From Mucilaginibacter terrenus (GTDB lineage: Bacteria; Bacteroidota; Bacteroidia; Sphingobacteriales; Sphingobacteriaceae), in the NCBI RefSeq assembly GCF_003432065.1, contig NZ_QWDE01000003.1:310001-374000 (forward strand): DNA of 64,000 bases, written 5' to 3'. A model generated the notes under the pieces. It worked only from the letters and a program-made list of their open reading frames with translations, did not search any database and was not told where the DNA came from. Position 1 is the stretch's first letter. Each line of letters begins with the position of its first letter. A program made the translations under genes and the position numbers. Shown piece after piece: positions 53,852 to 64,000 of this stretch.

Positions 53852-54766
53852 ATGGACACTTTTAATAAAAAGACTCTTATAGTAGTAGCCGGGCCAACTG
53901 CTTCCGGCAAAACAGCAGCGGCGATAGACATTGCCAGGCACTTTGATACTGTTGTGGTATCTGCTGACTCCAGACAGTTTTTTAGAGAAATGTCCATTGG
54001 GACGGCTAAACCAACACCATTAGAGCTAGCCGCGGCCCCTCATTACTTTATTAACTCCCACTCCATTACAGAAAGCTTTTCTGTTGGCGACTTTGAACGG
54101 GACTGCATTGCGCTTTTGGACGAACTTTTTAAAAAGCACGATGTAGTAATTCTTGCCGGTGGTTCGGGATTATATATAAAAGCTGTTTGTGAAGGTTTTG
54201 ATGATTTACCTACCGCTAGCACAGAGCTGCGGGTAAAGCTCAATAACAGTTTAGAAGAGAATGGCATTAAGGCTTTACAAGCAAGATTGAAGGAAGTCGA
54301 TCCTGTATATTATGCGGAAGTAGACCTTGACAACCCAAGGCGGCTTATACGAGCACTGGAAGTATACGAGACCTCCGGACAACCATTCTCATCATTTCAT
54401 AAAGCCCATCTGAATAAAAGGCCGTTCAACATCATAAAGCTCGGATTAGAGATGCCACGGGACGTGTTGTATAATCGCATCAATTTAAGGGTTGATCAAA
54501 TGTTTCAAGATGGACTGTTGGCAGAAGCACGAGCACTTCTACCGTATCGTAACCTTAATGCCTTAAATACTGTAGGTTATACCGAGCTGTTTAAGTACTT
54601 TGATGGCAAGATTTCATTGCACGATGCAATATCCCTTATAAAACAAAATACCAGGCGATTTGCTAAAAGGCAAATGACCTGGTTTCGTAAGGATAAAAAC
54701 ATTATATGGGTAAATGCTACCACAGCTAAGCTCCTCGAAGCTATAGCGGGCAAAATGACCCTTTGA
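53852..54766 (+). CDS. miaA: tRNA dimethylallyltransferase (MiaA)
   Basis: Prenylates A37 of tRNAs reading UNN codons. The 304-residue protein has the P-loop GPTASGKT (14-21), SADSRQFFREMSIGTAKP, the DNPRRLIRALEV helix and the C-terminal TRRFAKRQMTWFRKD. Convergent with rfbA, five bases between stops. Confidence 0.96.
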   Translation: MDTFNKKTLIVVAGPTASGKTAAAIDIARHFDTVVVSADSRQFFREMSIGTAKPTPLELAAAPHYFINSHSITESFSVGDFERDCIALLDELFKKHDVVILAGGSGLYIKAVCEGFDDLPTASTELRVKLNNSLEENGIKALQARLKEVDPVYYAEVDLDNPRRLIRALEVYETSGQPFSSFHKAHLNKRPFNIIKLGLEMPRDVLYNRINLRVDQMFQDGLLAEARALLPYRNLNALNTVGYTELFKYFDGKISLHDAISLIKQNTRRFAKRQMTWFRKDKNIIWVNATTAKLLEAIAGKMTL

Positions 54767-54771
54767 TATTG

Positions 54772-55635
54772 TTACTGATCCAGCAAGCTTTGCAGATAAG
54801 CGCCGTAACCACTTTTTATGTATTTCTGAACCAAAACCTTAAGCTGATCGTCATCTATAAAGCCCATTAAATAAGCAACTTCCTCTATGCAACCAATTTT
54901 TTTAGCCTGACGCTTTTCTATCACTCGTACAAATTCGGTAGCGTCACTAAGAGAATCAAATGTTCCGGTGTCCAGCCATGCAGTACCACGATCCATTACC
55001 CCCACCTTTAGGTTGCCTTGCTCCAGGTAAACCCGGTTAACGTCTGTTATCTCGTACTCGCCACGTGGAGATGGTTGTATATTTTTTGCTATCTCTACCA
55101 CGGTATTATCATAAAAATACAACCCAGGTACAGCGAATTTAGATTTTGGCTTTAAAGGCTTTTCTTCGATAGATACCGCTTTAAAATCCTCATTAAACTC
55201 AACCACACCATAACGTTCCGGATCGGCCACTGGGTAAGCGAATATTGCAGCACCCTCAACATCGTTAAAGCTTTGTATCAGCCTGCTAAAACCAGACCCA
55301 TAAAATATGTTATCACCTAAAACCAAGGCGACTTTATCATTGCCGATGAAATCTGCCCCTATGACAAAGGCCTGAGCCAACCCATTTGGCTTTTCCTGAA
55401 TGGCATATTCAAAGCGGCAGCCAAGTTCCTCACCTGTCCCCAAAAGACGTTTAAAGCCTGGATTATCCTCCGCAGTGGTAATAATTAGTACTTCGCTTAT
55501 TCCCGCCAGCATCAAAACCGAAAGCGGATAATAAATCATGGGCTTATCATATATTGGCATCAGTTGCTTACTGATTGCCTTTGTTATTGGATATAGCCTT
55601 GTGCCAGATCCTCCTGCTAGTATTATACCTTTCAT
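54772..55635 (-). CDS. rfbA: glucose-1-phosphate thymidylyltransferase (RfbA/RmlA)
   Basis: Makes dTDP-glucose for dTDP-rhamnose. The 287-residue protein has [11 protein letters not shown] (6-16), the LIQSFN and [13 protein letters not shown] segments, and the typical RmlA C-terminus. Last gene of fcl-rfbD-rfbA; the genes for the two middle steps (rfbB, rfbC) are not in the window. Confidence 0.96.
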   Translation of the reverse strand: MKGIILAGGSGTRLYPITKAISKQLMPIYDKPMIYYPLSVLMLAGISEVLIITTAEDNPGFKRLLGTGEELGCRFEYAIQEKPNGLAQAFVIGADFIGNDKVALVLGDNIFYGSGFSRLIQSFNDVEGAAIFAYPVADPERYGVVEFNEDFKAVSIEEKPLKPKSKFAVPGLYFYDNTVVEIAKNIQPSPRGEYEITDVNRVYLEQGNLKVGVMDRGTAWLDTGTFDSLSDATEFVRVIEKRQAKKIGCIEEVAYLMGFIDDDQLKVLVQKYIKSGYGAYLQSLLDQ

Positions 55636-55645
55636 TGTCGTCGGT

Positions 55646-56509
55646 TTAGTTCTGTTGATTGATCTTGCTTAAACAAGTTTTCAGGCTCTCTCTCCAATAT
55701 GGTATTTGTAAGCCAAATGTAGTTTTGATCTTCGTCTTATCCATTACTGAGTAGGCTGGCCTCACTGCAGGTGTAGGATATTCGCTTGTAGGTATAGGGA
55801 TAACCCTGGTGCTAATGTCTGAAAGGTCGAATATTGCTTTTGTAAAATCGTACCAGGATGCTATGCCCTCATTACTGTAATGGTAAATACCGTATGCTGT
55901 GCTACCAGACGTAATTATACTGATAATGCATTCGGCTAAATCAATAGCATAGGTTGGTGTACCTGCCTGATCTGCAATAACCTTTAATTCATTGCGAGTT
56001 GATGCGAGCTTTAGCATGGTTTTTACAAAATTATTAGCGAACTCTGAATACAGCCAGGCGGTGCGTATAATAAAGTATTTGTCGGTAGCTTCAATAACCG
56101 CCCTCTCACCATCAAGCTTGGTTTGTCCATACACGCTTATTGGTGATGCTTCGTCCTCCTCTTTTAGCGGACTGGCCTTATCTCCTTTAAAAACAAAATC
56201 AGTAGATACCTGGATAAGCGTAACGTTAAATTTACTACATAAATCGGCGATATTCTTAGCTCCTTCAACATTTACCTTTGTAGCAAGTTCAACATCTGTT
56301 TCAGCTTTGTCCACAGCGGTATAAGCCGCGCAGTTAATTGCATAAACAGGTCTGTGAAATTGAAAGAGCCTTTCCAATCCTTCTACGTCAAGTATATTCC
56401 CTTCCGTTTCATCGGGGAAAATAAAAATGTCGAGGTTCATTTCGGCTGATATTCTTTTGAAACACTGGCCAAGTTGACCGGACGCTCCAAATACTATAGT
56501 GTTGCTCAT
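55646..56509 (-). CDS. rfbD: dTDP-4-dehydrorhamnose reductase (RfbD/RmlD)
   Basis: Final NAD(P)H reduction to dTDP-L-rhamnose. The 287-residue extended SDR has GASGQLGQ (8-15), [22 protein letters not shown], and catalytic YGQTK. Ten bases separate it from rfbA. Confidence 0.94.
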   Translation of the reverse strand: MSNTIVFGASGQLGQCFKRISAEMNLDIFIFPDETEGNILDVEGLERLFQFHRPVYAINCAAYTAVDKAETDVELATKVNVEGAKNIADLCSKFNVTLIQVSTDFVFKGDKASPLKEEDEASPISVYGQTKLDGERAVIEATDKYFIIRTAWLYSEFANNFVKTMLKLASTRNELKVIADQAGTPTYAIDLAECIISIITSGSTAYGIYHYSNEGIASWYDFTKAIFDLSDISTRVIPIPTSEYPTPAVRPAYSVMDKTKIKTTFGLQIPYWRESLKTCLSKINQQN

Positions 56510-56560
56510 GCAGGTGATGTAAATACTAAATGTGTTTTGGCAGGTATTTGTTTAGGTTGT

Positions 56561-57496
56561 TTATCGTTCAACATGCTTTTTTTGGAAGTCCTCGTAAGCT
56601 AGCTTAATTCCATCTTCTAATTCCGTAGAATAACTCCAACCTTTATCGGCCAGTTTGCTAACATCCATTAATTTACGCGGAGTACCATCCGGCTTTGAAG
56701 TATCAAAATCAATGCTTCCCTCAAAGCCAACTACCTTTTTAACTAAATTAGCCAGGTCCTTTATAGATATCTCCTTACCGCTGCCAATGTTTACAAGACC
56801 GGGTTCGTCATAGTTCTGCATAAGGTAATAACAGGCATCAGCCAAGTCATCAGCAAACAAAAACTCTCTTAATGGCGAACCTGTACCCCAAATAGTAACG
56901 TTCGGCAGCCCCTGTTCTTTAGCTTCATGGAAGCGTCGTATCATTGCCGGCAAAACATGTGAATTCTGCGGATGATAATTATCGTTATAGCCGTAAAGGT
57001 TTGTTGGCATTACCGATATGAAATTACAGCCATACTGGTCGCGGTAAGCATCGCAGGTTTTTATACCGGCAATTTTAGCTATTGCGTAAGGTTCATTTGT
57101 TGGTTCCAGCGGTCCTGTTAGCAAATAATCCTCTTTTAATGGCTGAGGTGCAAGCTTTGGATAGATACAGCTAGATCCCAAAAACATAAGCTTTGTAACG
57201 CCATTGAGATAAGCGTTGTGTATTACGTTATTTTGTATTTGTAAGTTCTCATACAAGAAATCTGCGCGGTAAGTATTGTTAGCAACAATACCACCCACTT
57301 TAGCTGCTGCCAAAAAAACGTAATCAGGCTTTTCTTTTGAGAAAAAATCAGTGACCTGCTGCTGATCACGAAGGTCTAATTCCGCCGATGTACGTACGAT
57401 TAAATTTGAAAATCCCTCTTGTTCAAGCTTACGGAGAATGGCAGAACCCACCATTCCGCGATGTCCGGCAATGTAAATTTTAGCGTCTTTTTTCAT
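56561..57496 (-). CDS. fcl: GDP-L-fucose synthase (Fcl/WcaG)
   Basis: Epimerase/reductase converting GDP-4-keto-6-deoxymannose to GDP-L-fucose. The 311-residue protein has [10 protein letters not shown] (11-20), [14 protein letters not shown], the YAIAK catalytic pair, and the [19 protein letters not shown] substrate segment. The preceding enzyme gene, gmd, is not in the window. Confidence 0.95.
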   Translation of the reverse strand: MKKDAKIYIAGHRGMVGSAILRKLEQEGFSNLIVRTSAELDLRDQQQVTDFFSKEKPDYVFLAAAKVGGIVANNTYRADFLYENLQIQNNVIHNAYLNGVTKLMFLGSSCIYPKLAPQPLKEDYLLTGPLEPTNEPYAIAKIAGIKTCDAYRDQYGCNFISVMPTNLYGYNDNYHPQNSHVLPAMIRRFHEAKEQGLPNVTIWGTGSPLREFLFADDLADACYYLMQNYDEPGLVNIGSGKEISIKDLANLVKKVVGFEGSIDFDTSKPDGTPRKLMDVSKLADKGWSYSTELEDGIKLAYEDFQKKHVER

Positions 57497-57571
57497 GTAG
57501 GGGTAAATGTTATTTTATTTATTAAAACTGTTAAGAAGTTATCACGATTTGATCTCTTGATGATCAATAAA

Positions 57572-57889
57572 CTACGCCTGTCCTACCGGTCCACCAAAAT
57601 TCATCGGAAAACCCGCTGGTGGCAAATCGTTGCCAACTTTAATACGACCGTTAGCCGCTTCAAATTTTTCTATATTTTCTTCAAGCGCAGCCAGCAACCG
57701 TTTTGCATGTTCTGGCGTTAAAATCACCCTTGACTTTACTTTCGCCTTCGGCACACCAGGCATCACTCTTATGAAGTCTAACACAAACTCAGATGTGGAG
57801 TGTGTGATAATGGCAAGATTAGCGTAAACACCTTCGGCAACTTCTTCCGAAAGTTCAATGTTCAACTGATTTTCAATCTGTTCTTCCAT
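57572..57889 (-). CDS. DUF3467 family protein
   Basis: A 105-residue soluble protein of unknown function: acidic start (MEEQIENQLNIELSEE), then GVYANLAIITHSTSEFVLDFIRVMPGV and RVILTPEHAKRLLAALEENIEKFE, which define DUF3467. It lies directly downstream of rpoC with a hairpin between, a neighbourhood I recall as common in Bacteroidota. Confidence 0.9.
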   Translation of the reverse strand: MEEQIENQLNIELSEEVAEGVYANLAIITHSTSEFVLDFIRVMPGVPKAKVKSRVILTPEHAKRLLAALEENIEKFEAANGRIKVGNDLPPAGFPMNFGGPVGQA

Positions 57890-57901
57890 AGTGTAAAAAT
57901 A

Positions 57902-57933
57902 GTAAAGCCTCCCGTTTTCACAGAAGGCTTTAC
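57902..57933 (-). terminator. hairpin after rpoC
   Basis: On the minus strand GTAAAGCCT (57933-57925) pairs with AGGCTTTAC (57910-57902), loop of 14, then TATTTTTAC. It may end or attenuate rpoC transcription before the DUF3467 gene 13 bases on. Confidence 0.6.
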
Positions 57934-57955
57934 AAAATTATTAAAAAAGATGAGC

Positions 57956-60900
57956 TTACGCTTCTACTTCTTCAGATTTAGACGCCATCAGACGATCAAA
58001 TTCTTCCTGAGATCCTACGCGAATGTTTTCGTATTCGCGTAAACCGGTACCTGAAGGAATTAAGTGACCAACAATAACGTTCTCTTTAAGACCAAGCATA
58101 TTGTCTTTCTTACCTGCTATAGCCGCTTCGTTAAGGACCTTAGTAGTTTCCTGGAACGATGCCGCAGAGATGAACGACTTGGTACCTAATGATGCTCTGG
58201 TTATACCTTGCAGCATTGGGCTTGAAGTTGCAGGGATTGCGTCCCTTACTTCTACCAGCTTCATATCACGACGTTTTAGCACAGAGTTCTCATCGCGCAG
58301 TTTGCGTAATGAAATGATTTGACCAGCTTTAAGTGTAGTAGAGTCCCCTGGTTCAACAACAACTTTCTTGTCGTATATCTCGTCGTTCTCCATCATGAAG
58401 TCCCAGCTATCAACAGCTTCCCTTTCAAGGAAACGGGTGTCGCCGGCATCTTCAATTGCCACTTTCTGCATCATCTGGTGAACAATTACCTCAAAATGCT
58501 TATCGTTTATCTTTACACCCTGTAAACGGTAAACCTCTTGTATACCGTTTACCAGGTACTCCTGTACTGCAGCAGGACCTTTAATTGCAAGGATGTCTGC
58601 CGGAGAGATAGAACCATCTGACAACGGCATACCTGCTTTAACAAAGTCGTTGTCTTGTACAAGGATGTGTTTAGACAATGGTACAAGGTATTTTTTCACC
58701 TGTCCGTCTTTACTTTCAATGGTGATCTCGCGGTTACCACGTTTTACGCCACCTAAAGTTACCACACCATCAATCTCGGTAACAACAGCCGGGTTAGACG
58801 GGTTACGTGCTTCGAATAACTCGGTTACACGTGGAAGACCACCTGTAATATCTCGCGTTTTACCAGTTGAACGAGGTATTTTAGCAATAACCTGACCGGT
58901 TTGTAGCTTCTCACCTTCTTCAACAGAGATGTGGGCACCTACCGGGATATTGTATCCTTTAATGATATTACCTTTATTGTCAGCTATCTGGATAACAGGG
59001 TTTTTGGTTTTATCCCTTGTATCAATGATAACTTTCTCACGGTGACCTGTCTGCTCGTCACTTTCTTCGCGGAAGGTAATACCTTCTAATACTGCTTCAA
59101 AAGTAGCTTTACCTGCAAACTCTGATATGATCACCGCGTTATACGGATCCCATGAACAGATACGGTCACCTTTAGTGATAGTGCTGCCATCTTTTACATA
59201 CAGGTATGAACCGTATGGAATGTTGTTGGTAACAATAACCTTATTGGTGCCTGGTTCGATGATACGGAACTCGCCTGAACGACCCAATACCACTTCAACC
59301 TGTCCATCTTCTGTAGTTTCGAAAGGTACAGTACGTACGTTTTCGAATTCGATAACGCCATCATATTTCGCGCTTATCTGTGATTCAGCAGCGATGTTTG
59401 ATGCGGTACCACCCACGTGGAATGTACGAAGTGTTAACTGTGTACCCGGCTCACCAATAGACTGTGCAGCAATTACACCCACTGCCTCACCCATCTGCAC
59501 GCGTTTACCACTTGCAAGGTTACGGCCGTAGCATAATGTACATACACCACGTTTGCTTTCGCAGGTGAGCACCGAGCGTATTTCAACACCTTCCAAAGGC
59601 GAATTTTCTATCTTCTTAGCTATTTCTTCAGTAATGTCCTCACCGGCAGATACCAACAGTTCGTTAGTGATAGGGTCATGAACATCATGAAGGGTTGTAC
59701 GGCCCAAAATACGATCGTATAATGGCTCTACTATATCCTCATTATCTTTCAAGGCAGTAGTGTAGATACCACGCAGGGTACCGCAATCTGTCTCTCCAAC
59801 AATCATATCCTGTGCAACGTCATGTAAACGACGTGTCAAGTAACCAGCATCCGCTGTCTTCAATGCCGTATCCGCAAGACCTTTACGGGCACCGTGGGTA
59901 GAGATGAAGTACTCGAGTACTGATAGTCCTTCCTTAAAGTTAGATAAAATCGGGTTTTCGATGATCTCGCCACCTGAACCCGATTTTTGAGGTTTGGCCA
60001 TCAAACCACGCATACCTGCAAGCTGACGGATTTGCTCTTTTGAACCACGTGCACCAGAGTCTAGCATCATGTAAACAGAGTTAAAGCCCTGGTTATCGTT
60101 GCTCAGGATGTCCATTACATTCGCGGTCAAACGGTTGTTGATACGAGTCCAGATATCGATGATTTGATTGTAACGTTCGTTGTTGGTGATGAAACCCATG
60201 TTATAGTTGTTCATCACTTCCTCAACCTCTTTAGACGCCTGCTCAATCAGTTTAACTTTTTGCTCAGGAATATTAATGTCTTTAAGGTTGAACGATAAAC
60301 CACCACGGAATGCCATCTGGAAACCTAATTCTTTGATATCATCAAGGAACTGGGCAGCACGTGCCATCCCGGTTGTTTTTACCACTTCACCAATGATATC
60401 ACGAAGTGACTTTTTGGTAAGCAGTTCGTTTATATAACCAACTTCTTCAGGTACGTGCTGGTTAAACAGTACGCGACCCACAGTAGTGTCTATAATCTTT
60501 GTTACGATGCTGCCATCGCGTTCTTTAACTCTGCCTTTTACTTTTATAAAAGCGTGCAGGTCAATTTTCTTCTCGTTGTAAGCAATAATTACTTCTTCCG
60601 CAGAGTAGAAAGTTAATCCCTGGCCTTTAACAACACGTGTTTCGTCAGTTTTACGGCCTTTGGTTATGTAGTACAAACCAAGCACCATGTCCTGAGATGG
60701 TACTGTAATAGGCGTACCATTAGCAGGGTTCAAGATGTTGTGCGACGCAAGCATCAATACCTGGGCTTCTAAAATTGCTGCATTACCAAGCGGTACGTGA
60801 ACAGCCATCTGGTCACCGTCAAAGTCGGCGTTGAATGCGGTACAAGTTAATGGGTGCAACTGTATAGCTTTACCTTCTACCAACTTAGGTTGGAAAGCCT

Positions 60901-62245
60901 GGATACCCAAACGGTGCAACGTAGGCGCACGGTTTAGTAATACAGGATGGCCTTTAAGTACGTTCTCCAATATATCCCAAACCAACGGGTCCTTGCGGTC
61001 AACTATTTTCTTTGCAGATTTTACAGTTTTAACAACACCACGCTCTATCATCTTGCGAATGATAAATGGTTTGAATAGTTCGGCAGCCATATCTTTCGGC
61101 AAGCCGCACTCGTGCAATTTCAAGTTAGGGCCTACAACAATTACCGAACGCGCAGAGTAGTCAACACGTTTACCCAGTAAGTTCTGACGGAAACGGCCTT
61201 GCTTACCTTTCAGAATGTCTGAAAGTGATTTTAATGCGCGGTTACCTTCAGTTTTCACTGCGTTCACCTTACGTGAGTTATCGAACAACGAATCTACAGC
61301 TTCCTGCAGCATACGTTTTTCGTTACGTAAGATTACTTCTGGTGCCTTAATCTCGATCAAACGTTTTAAACGGTTGTTACGGATAATTACACGACGGTAA
61401 AGGTCGTTCAAATCGGAGGTAGCAAAACGTCCACCTTCAAGTGGTACCAACGGACGCAACTCAGGCGGGATAACAGGAACGATCTTAACAATCATCCACT
61501 CAGGGTTATTCTCAATCCTGGTTCTTGCATCACGGAAAGCCTCAACAACCTGTAAGCGCTTTAAAGCTTCGTTCTTACGTTGCTGTGAAGTTTCATTAGC
61601 AGCCTGGTGACGCAGGTTATATGATAACTGGTCAAGGTCAAGCCGTTTCAGAAGATCTTCTAAAGCCTCAGCACCCATCTTAGCTACAAACTTCTGCGGG
61701 TCTTTATCGTCTAAGTATTGGTTTTCCTTTGGTAAGGTATCCAATATATCAAGGTATTCTTCTTCAGTCAGAAAATCCATTTTAGAGATCCCGTCAGCTT
61801 CTTTAATACCTGGTTGTATAACTACATATCTTTCGTAGTAAATAATTAGGTCCAGCCTTTTTGTAGGTAAGCCCAGCAGATAACCTATTTTATTAGGTAA
61901 CGAGCGGAAATACCATATGTGCGCAACAGGTACCACCAAATTGATGTGGCCCATACGCTCACGGCGTACTTTCTTTTCGGTTACTTCAACACCGCAGCGG
62001 TCGCAAACGATACCTTTGTAACGGATGCGTTTATATTTACCGCAATGGCACTCGTAATCCTTCACCGGACCAAAAATACGCTCGCAAAACAAACCATCAC
62101 GTTCAGGCTTGTAAGTACGGTAGTTAATAGTCTCGGGTTTTAAAACCTCACCGCTCGAACGCTCCAGGATAGACTCCGGAGAGGCTAAGCTGATGGTAAT
62201 GGTGGTGAAGTTACTCTTGATCTTATTATCCTTTTTGTAAGACAT
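57956..62245 (-). CDS. rpoC: RNA polymerase beta' subunit
   Basis: The 1429-residue largest subunit of RNA polymerase. N-terminal zinc ribbon cysteines C66, C68, C81 and C84; catalytic magnesium motif NADFDGD at 472-478 (D474, D476, D478); second zinc site [14 protein letters not shown] near 890-905; trigger-loop and C-terminal regions intact, ending in an acidic SKSEEVEA tail. Length is normal for Bacteroidota. Preceded by a repeat-filled 135-base spacer after rpoB. Confidence 0.98.
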   Translation of the reverse strand: MSYKKDNKIKSNFTTITISLASPESILERSSGEVLKPETINYRTYKPERDGLFCERIFGPVKDYECHCGKYKRIRYKGIVCDRCGVEVTEKKVRRERMGHINLVVPVAHIWYFRSLPNKIGYLLGLPTKRLDLIIYYERYVVIQPGIKEADGISKMDFLTEEEYLDILDTLPKENQYLDDKDPQKFVAKMGAEALEDLLKRLDLDQLSYNLRHQAANETSQQRKNEALKRLQVVEAFRDARTRIENNPEWMIVKIVPVIPPELRPLVPLEGGRFATSDLNDLYRRVIIRNNRLKRLIEIKAPEVILRNEKRMLQEAVDSLFDNSRKVNAVKTEGNRALKSLSDILKGKQGRFRQNLLGKRVDYSARSVIVVGPNLKLHECGLPKDMAAELFKPFIIRKMIERGVVKTVKSAKKIVDRKDPLVWDILENVLKGHPVLLNRAPTLHRLGIQAFQPKLVEGKAIQLHPLTCTAFNADFDGDQMAVHVPLGNAAILEAQVLMLASHNILNPANGTPITVPSQDMVLGLYYITKGRKTDETRVVKGQGLTFYSAEEVIIAYNEKKIDLHAFIKVKGRVKERDGSIVTKIIDTTVGRVLFNQHVPEEVGYINELLTKKSLRDIIGEVVKTTGMARAAQFLDDIKELGFQMAFRGGLSFNLKDINIPEQKVKLIEQASKEVEEVMNNYNMGFITNNERYNQIIDIWTRINNRLTANVMDILSNDNQGFNSVYMMLDSGARGSKEQIRQLAGMRGLMAKPQKSGSGGEIIENPILSNFKEGLSVLEYFISTHGARKGLADTALKTADAGYLTRRLHDVAQDMIVGETDCGTLRGIYTTALKDNEDIVEPLYDRILGRTTLHDVHDPITNELLVSAGEDITEEIAKKIENSPLEGVEIRSVLTCESKRGVCTLCYGRNLASGKRVQMGEAVGVIAAQSIGEPGTQLTLRTFHVGGTASNIAAESQISAKYDGVIEFENVRTVPFETTEDGQVEVVLGRSGEFRIIEPGTNKVIVTNNIPYGSYLYVKDGSTITKGDRICSWDPYNAVIISEFAGKATFEAVLEGITFREESDEQTGHREKVIIDTRDKTKNPVIQIADNKGNIIKGYNIPVGAHISVEEGEKLQTGQVIAKIPRSTGKTRDITGGLPRVTELFEARNPSNPAVVTEIDGVVTLGGVKRGNREITIESKDGQVKKYLVPLSKHILVQDNDFVKAGMPLSDGSISPADILAIKGPAAVQEYLVNGIQEVYRLQGVKINDKHFEVIVHQMMQKVAIEDAGDTRFLEREAVDSWDFMMENDEIYDKKVVVEPGDSTTLKAGQIISLRKLRDENSVLKRRDMKLVEVRDAIPATSSPMLQGITRASLGTKSFISAASFQETTKVLNEAAIAGKKDNMLGLKENVIVGHLIPSGTGLREYENIRVGSQEEFDRLMASKSEEVEA

Positions 62246-62259
62246 AGTCTCCTTAATTT

Positions 62260-62380
62260 TAATTGTTGAATTAGCGATTTAGCGAATTAGTGACTAAACA
62301 ATCACCCTCTTACTATACTTGAATTAGTGAGTAAGTAAATCGCGATTAATCACTAATTCACTCACTCACTAAATCACTAA
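62260..62380. repeat. AATTAGTGA-type repeats in the rpoB-rpoC spacer
   Basis: Many copies of a TTAGTGA/TCACTAA word in both orientations; one clear palindrome has arms AATTAGTGA (62322-62330) and TCACTAATT (62350-62358), and further TCACTAA and GAATTAGTGA copies surround it. It fills the spacer between two co-transcribed genes. Confidence 0.75.
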
Positions 62381-64000
62381 TTATTCTAACGTGATATCCA
62401 AACCTAAGCCGCGTAACTCATGAACCAATACGTTGAATGATTCAGGAACTGATGGCGTTGGAAGGTTCTCACCCTTAACAATAGCCTCGTAGGTTTTAGC
62501 ACGGCCGATAACATCATCCGACTTAACGGTAAGTATCTCCTGTAGAATGTTTGCTGCACCAAATGCTTCCAGTGCCCAAACCTCCATCTCACCAAAACGC
62601 TGACCACCAAACTGTGCTTTACCACCCAATGGCTGCTGTGTAATAAGAGAGTACGGTCCGATAGAACGGGCGTGCATCTTATCATCAACCATGTGGCCCA
62701 GTTTAAGCATGTAGATGATACCTACAGTTGTCTGCTGATCAAAACGATCGCCAGTTAAACCATTATACAGATAAGTACGGCCTGATTCTGGTAAGCCTGC
62801 CTTCTTGATCCACTCTTCTACTTCTCCGTGGCTTGCACCATCAAAAATAGGAGTAGCAAACTTAACGCCCAACTCTTTACCAGCCCAGCCTAATACAGTT
62901 TCATATATTTGGCCAAGGTTCATACGTGAAGGTACACCCAGTGGGTTCAACACAATATCAACCGGTGTACCATCTTCTAGGAATGGCATATCCTCATCGC
63001 GAACGATGCGGGCAACAATACCCTTGTTACCGTGGCGGCCTGCCATCTTATCACCCACCTTAAGCTTACGCTTTTTAGCGATGTAAACTTTAGCCATTTG
63101 CACTATACCTGATGGAAGTTCATCACCTACACTTATCGCGAATTTATCGCGACGGTAAGCGCCCAGTTCCTCATTTACCTTGATGTTGTAGTTATGCAGC
63201 AAAGTTTTGATCTGCTCATTCTTATCATCATCGGTGGTCCACTTAGCAGGATTGATATTCTCGTAGTTAAGTTCAGTAAGTATTTTCTGAGTGAACTTAA
63301 CACCTTTGGCTACGTAAAGCTCTTTGTAAATGTTGTAAACACCTTGTGATGTCTTACCATTTACAATCTCGAACAACTTGTCTATAAGCGTTTCTTTAAG
63401 CTCTTTAACGGCTTTGTTGTGCTTAGCGTCAAGTTTCTCAAGCTGTGCTTTTTCTTCAGCTTTAGTGGTCTTTTTAGCACGGCTGAACAGTTTTGTATCA
63501 ATAACCACACCTGCTATTGAAGGAGGTGTTTTTAATGATGCATCCTTAACGTCGCCTGCTTTGTCACCAAATATTGCACGTAATAGCTTTTCTTCGGGTG
63601 ATGGGTCAGATTCTCCTTTTGGAGTGATCTTACCAATCAAGATATCGCCTTCTTTAACCTCGGCACCTACACGGATGATACCATCTTCGTCAAGGTCCTT
63701 AGTTGCTTCTTCCGAAACGTTAGGGATATCTGGTGTCAATTCCTCTTCGCCACGTTTTGTATCACGTACTTCAAGCTCAAACTCTTCTACGTGAAGCGAA
63801 GTAAATATATCCTGCGATACAACACGCTCAGATATAACAATCGCATCCTCGAAGTTGTAACCCTGCCAAGGCATGAATGCCACTTTAAGGTTACGGCCTA
63901 AGGCAAGCTCACCATTTTGTGTAGCGTAGCCTTCGCAAAGCACCTCACCTTTTGTTACCCTTTGGCCTTTTTTAACAATTGGCTTAAGGTTAATGGTAGT
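62381..64000 (-). CDS. rpoB: RNA polymerase beta subunit, C-terminal part (runs off the window)
   Basis: Frame open to the right edge; the 539 residues here cover the C-terminal two-fifths. Visible features: the flexible segment with [36 protein letters not shown] (about residues 296-323 of this fragment), the conserved [18 protein letters not shown], and the [24 protein letters not shown] clamp/beta'-contact region. The true start lies beyond 64000. Confidence 0.98.
   Translation of the reverse strand, partial: TTINLKPIVKKGQRVTKGEVLCEGYATQNGELALGRNLKVAFMPWQGYNFEDAIVISERVVSQDIFTSLHVEEFELEVRDTKRGEEELTPDIPNVSEEATKDLDEDGIIRVGAEVKEGDILIGKITPKGESDPSPEEKLLRAIFGDKAGDVKDASLKTPPSIAGVVIDTKLFSRAKKTTKAEEKAQLEKLDAKHNKAVKELKETLIDKLFEIVNGKTSQGVYNIYKELYVAKGVKFTQKILTELNYENINPAKWTTDDDKNEQIKTLLHNYNIKVNEELGAYRRDKFAISVGDELPSGIVQMAKVYIAKKRKLKVGDKMAGRHGNKGIVARIVRDEDMPFLEDGTPVDIVLNPLGVPSRMNLGQIYETVLGWAGKELGVKFATPIFDGASHGEVEEWIKKAGLPESGRTYLYNGLTGDRFDQQTTVGIIYMLKLGHMVDDKMHARSIGPYSLITQQPLGGKAQFGGQRFGEMEVWALEAFGAANILQEILTVKSDDVIGRAKTYEAIVKGENLPTPSVPESFNVLVHELRGLGLDITLE

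Overview
This window is chromosomal DNA from a member of the Bacteroidota, most likely family Sphingobacteriaceae (Mucilaginibacter- or Pedobacter-like). The evidence is: start codons preceded by A-rich sequence rather than Shine-Dalgarno motifs; several promoters of the Bacteroidota type (TAnnTTTG at -7, in three cases with TTG or TTTG about 20 bases upstream); a TamB gene paired with a TamA-like lipoprotein (TamL); and families typical of the phylum (GxxExxY, DUF2807, DUF3467, M949_RS01915-like). The genus is an inference. No tRNA, rRNA, CRISPR array, phage or transposase gene was seen.

Layout. (1) 1-9190: a branched-chain amino acid operon, (ilvN tail)-ilvC-leuC-[GxxExxY]-leuD-[methyltransferase]-leuB-[methyltransferase]-leuA-ilvA, with three non-pathway genes inserted, each next to palindromic repeats. 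(2) 9565-13457: carotenoid genes, crtI facing crtB-unknown-lycopene cyclase-cytochrome b5-like; crtZ lies 3 kb away at 16507 beyond an ArsR/SRPBCC/VOC unit and lpdA. (3) 16976-25851: a glycosyltransferase, murB, an ECF sigma factor, a secreted CocE-type hydrolase, a frameshifted gene, an M1 peptidase and a DUF2807 protein. (4) 25921-31661: trxA, a small membrane protein, an SDR/HxlR pair bracketed by a duplicated piece of the dnaE 3' end, then dnaE. (5) 31972-39344: tamB-tamL. (6) 39412-40616: an aspartyl protease-like gene and a GIY-YIG nuclease gene set in a cluster of 87-base palindromic repeats. (7) 40678-43993: gyrB, a lipoprotein of the OmpH/Skp family and guaD. (8) 44113-47907: kdsD-kdsB-kdsA (Kdo/LPS) and a nucleotide-sugar dehydrogenase. 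(9) 47999-54766: hslR, a membrane protein, dapD, a glycosyltransferase, and a tRNA-maturation group tsaC-cca-(pRiA4b ORF-3 family)-miaA. (10) 54772-57496: the surface sugar genes fcl-rfbD-rfbA. (11) 57572-64000: DUF3467, rpoC and the 3' two-fifths of rpoB.

Most genes are conserved housekeeping genes. What stands out is between them. At least six families of intergenic palindromes occur, two of which tightly bracket a gene for a small nuclease-fold protein (GxxExxY at 2738; GIY-YIG at 40204). Two Tam-like methyltransferases are embedded in the leucine operon, and a 39-base copy of the dnaE tail marks the edge of an inserted SDR/HxlR module. These are the best candidates for little-described biology here.
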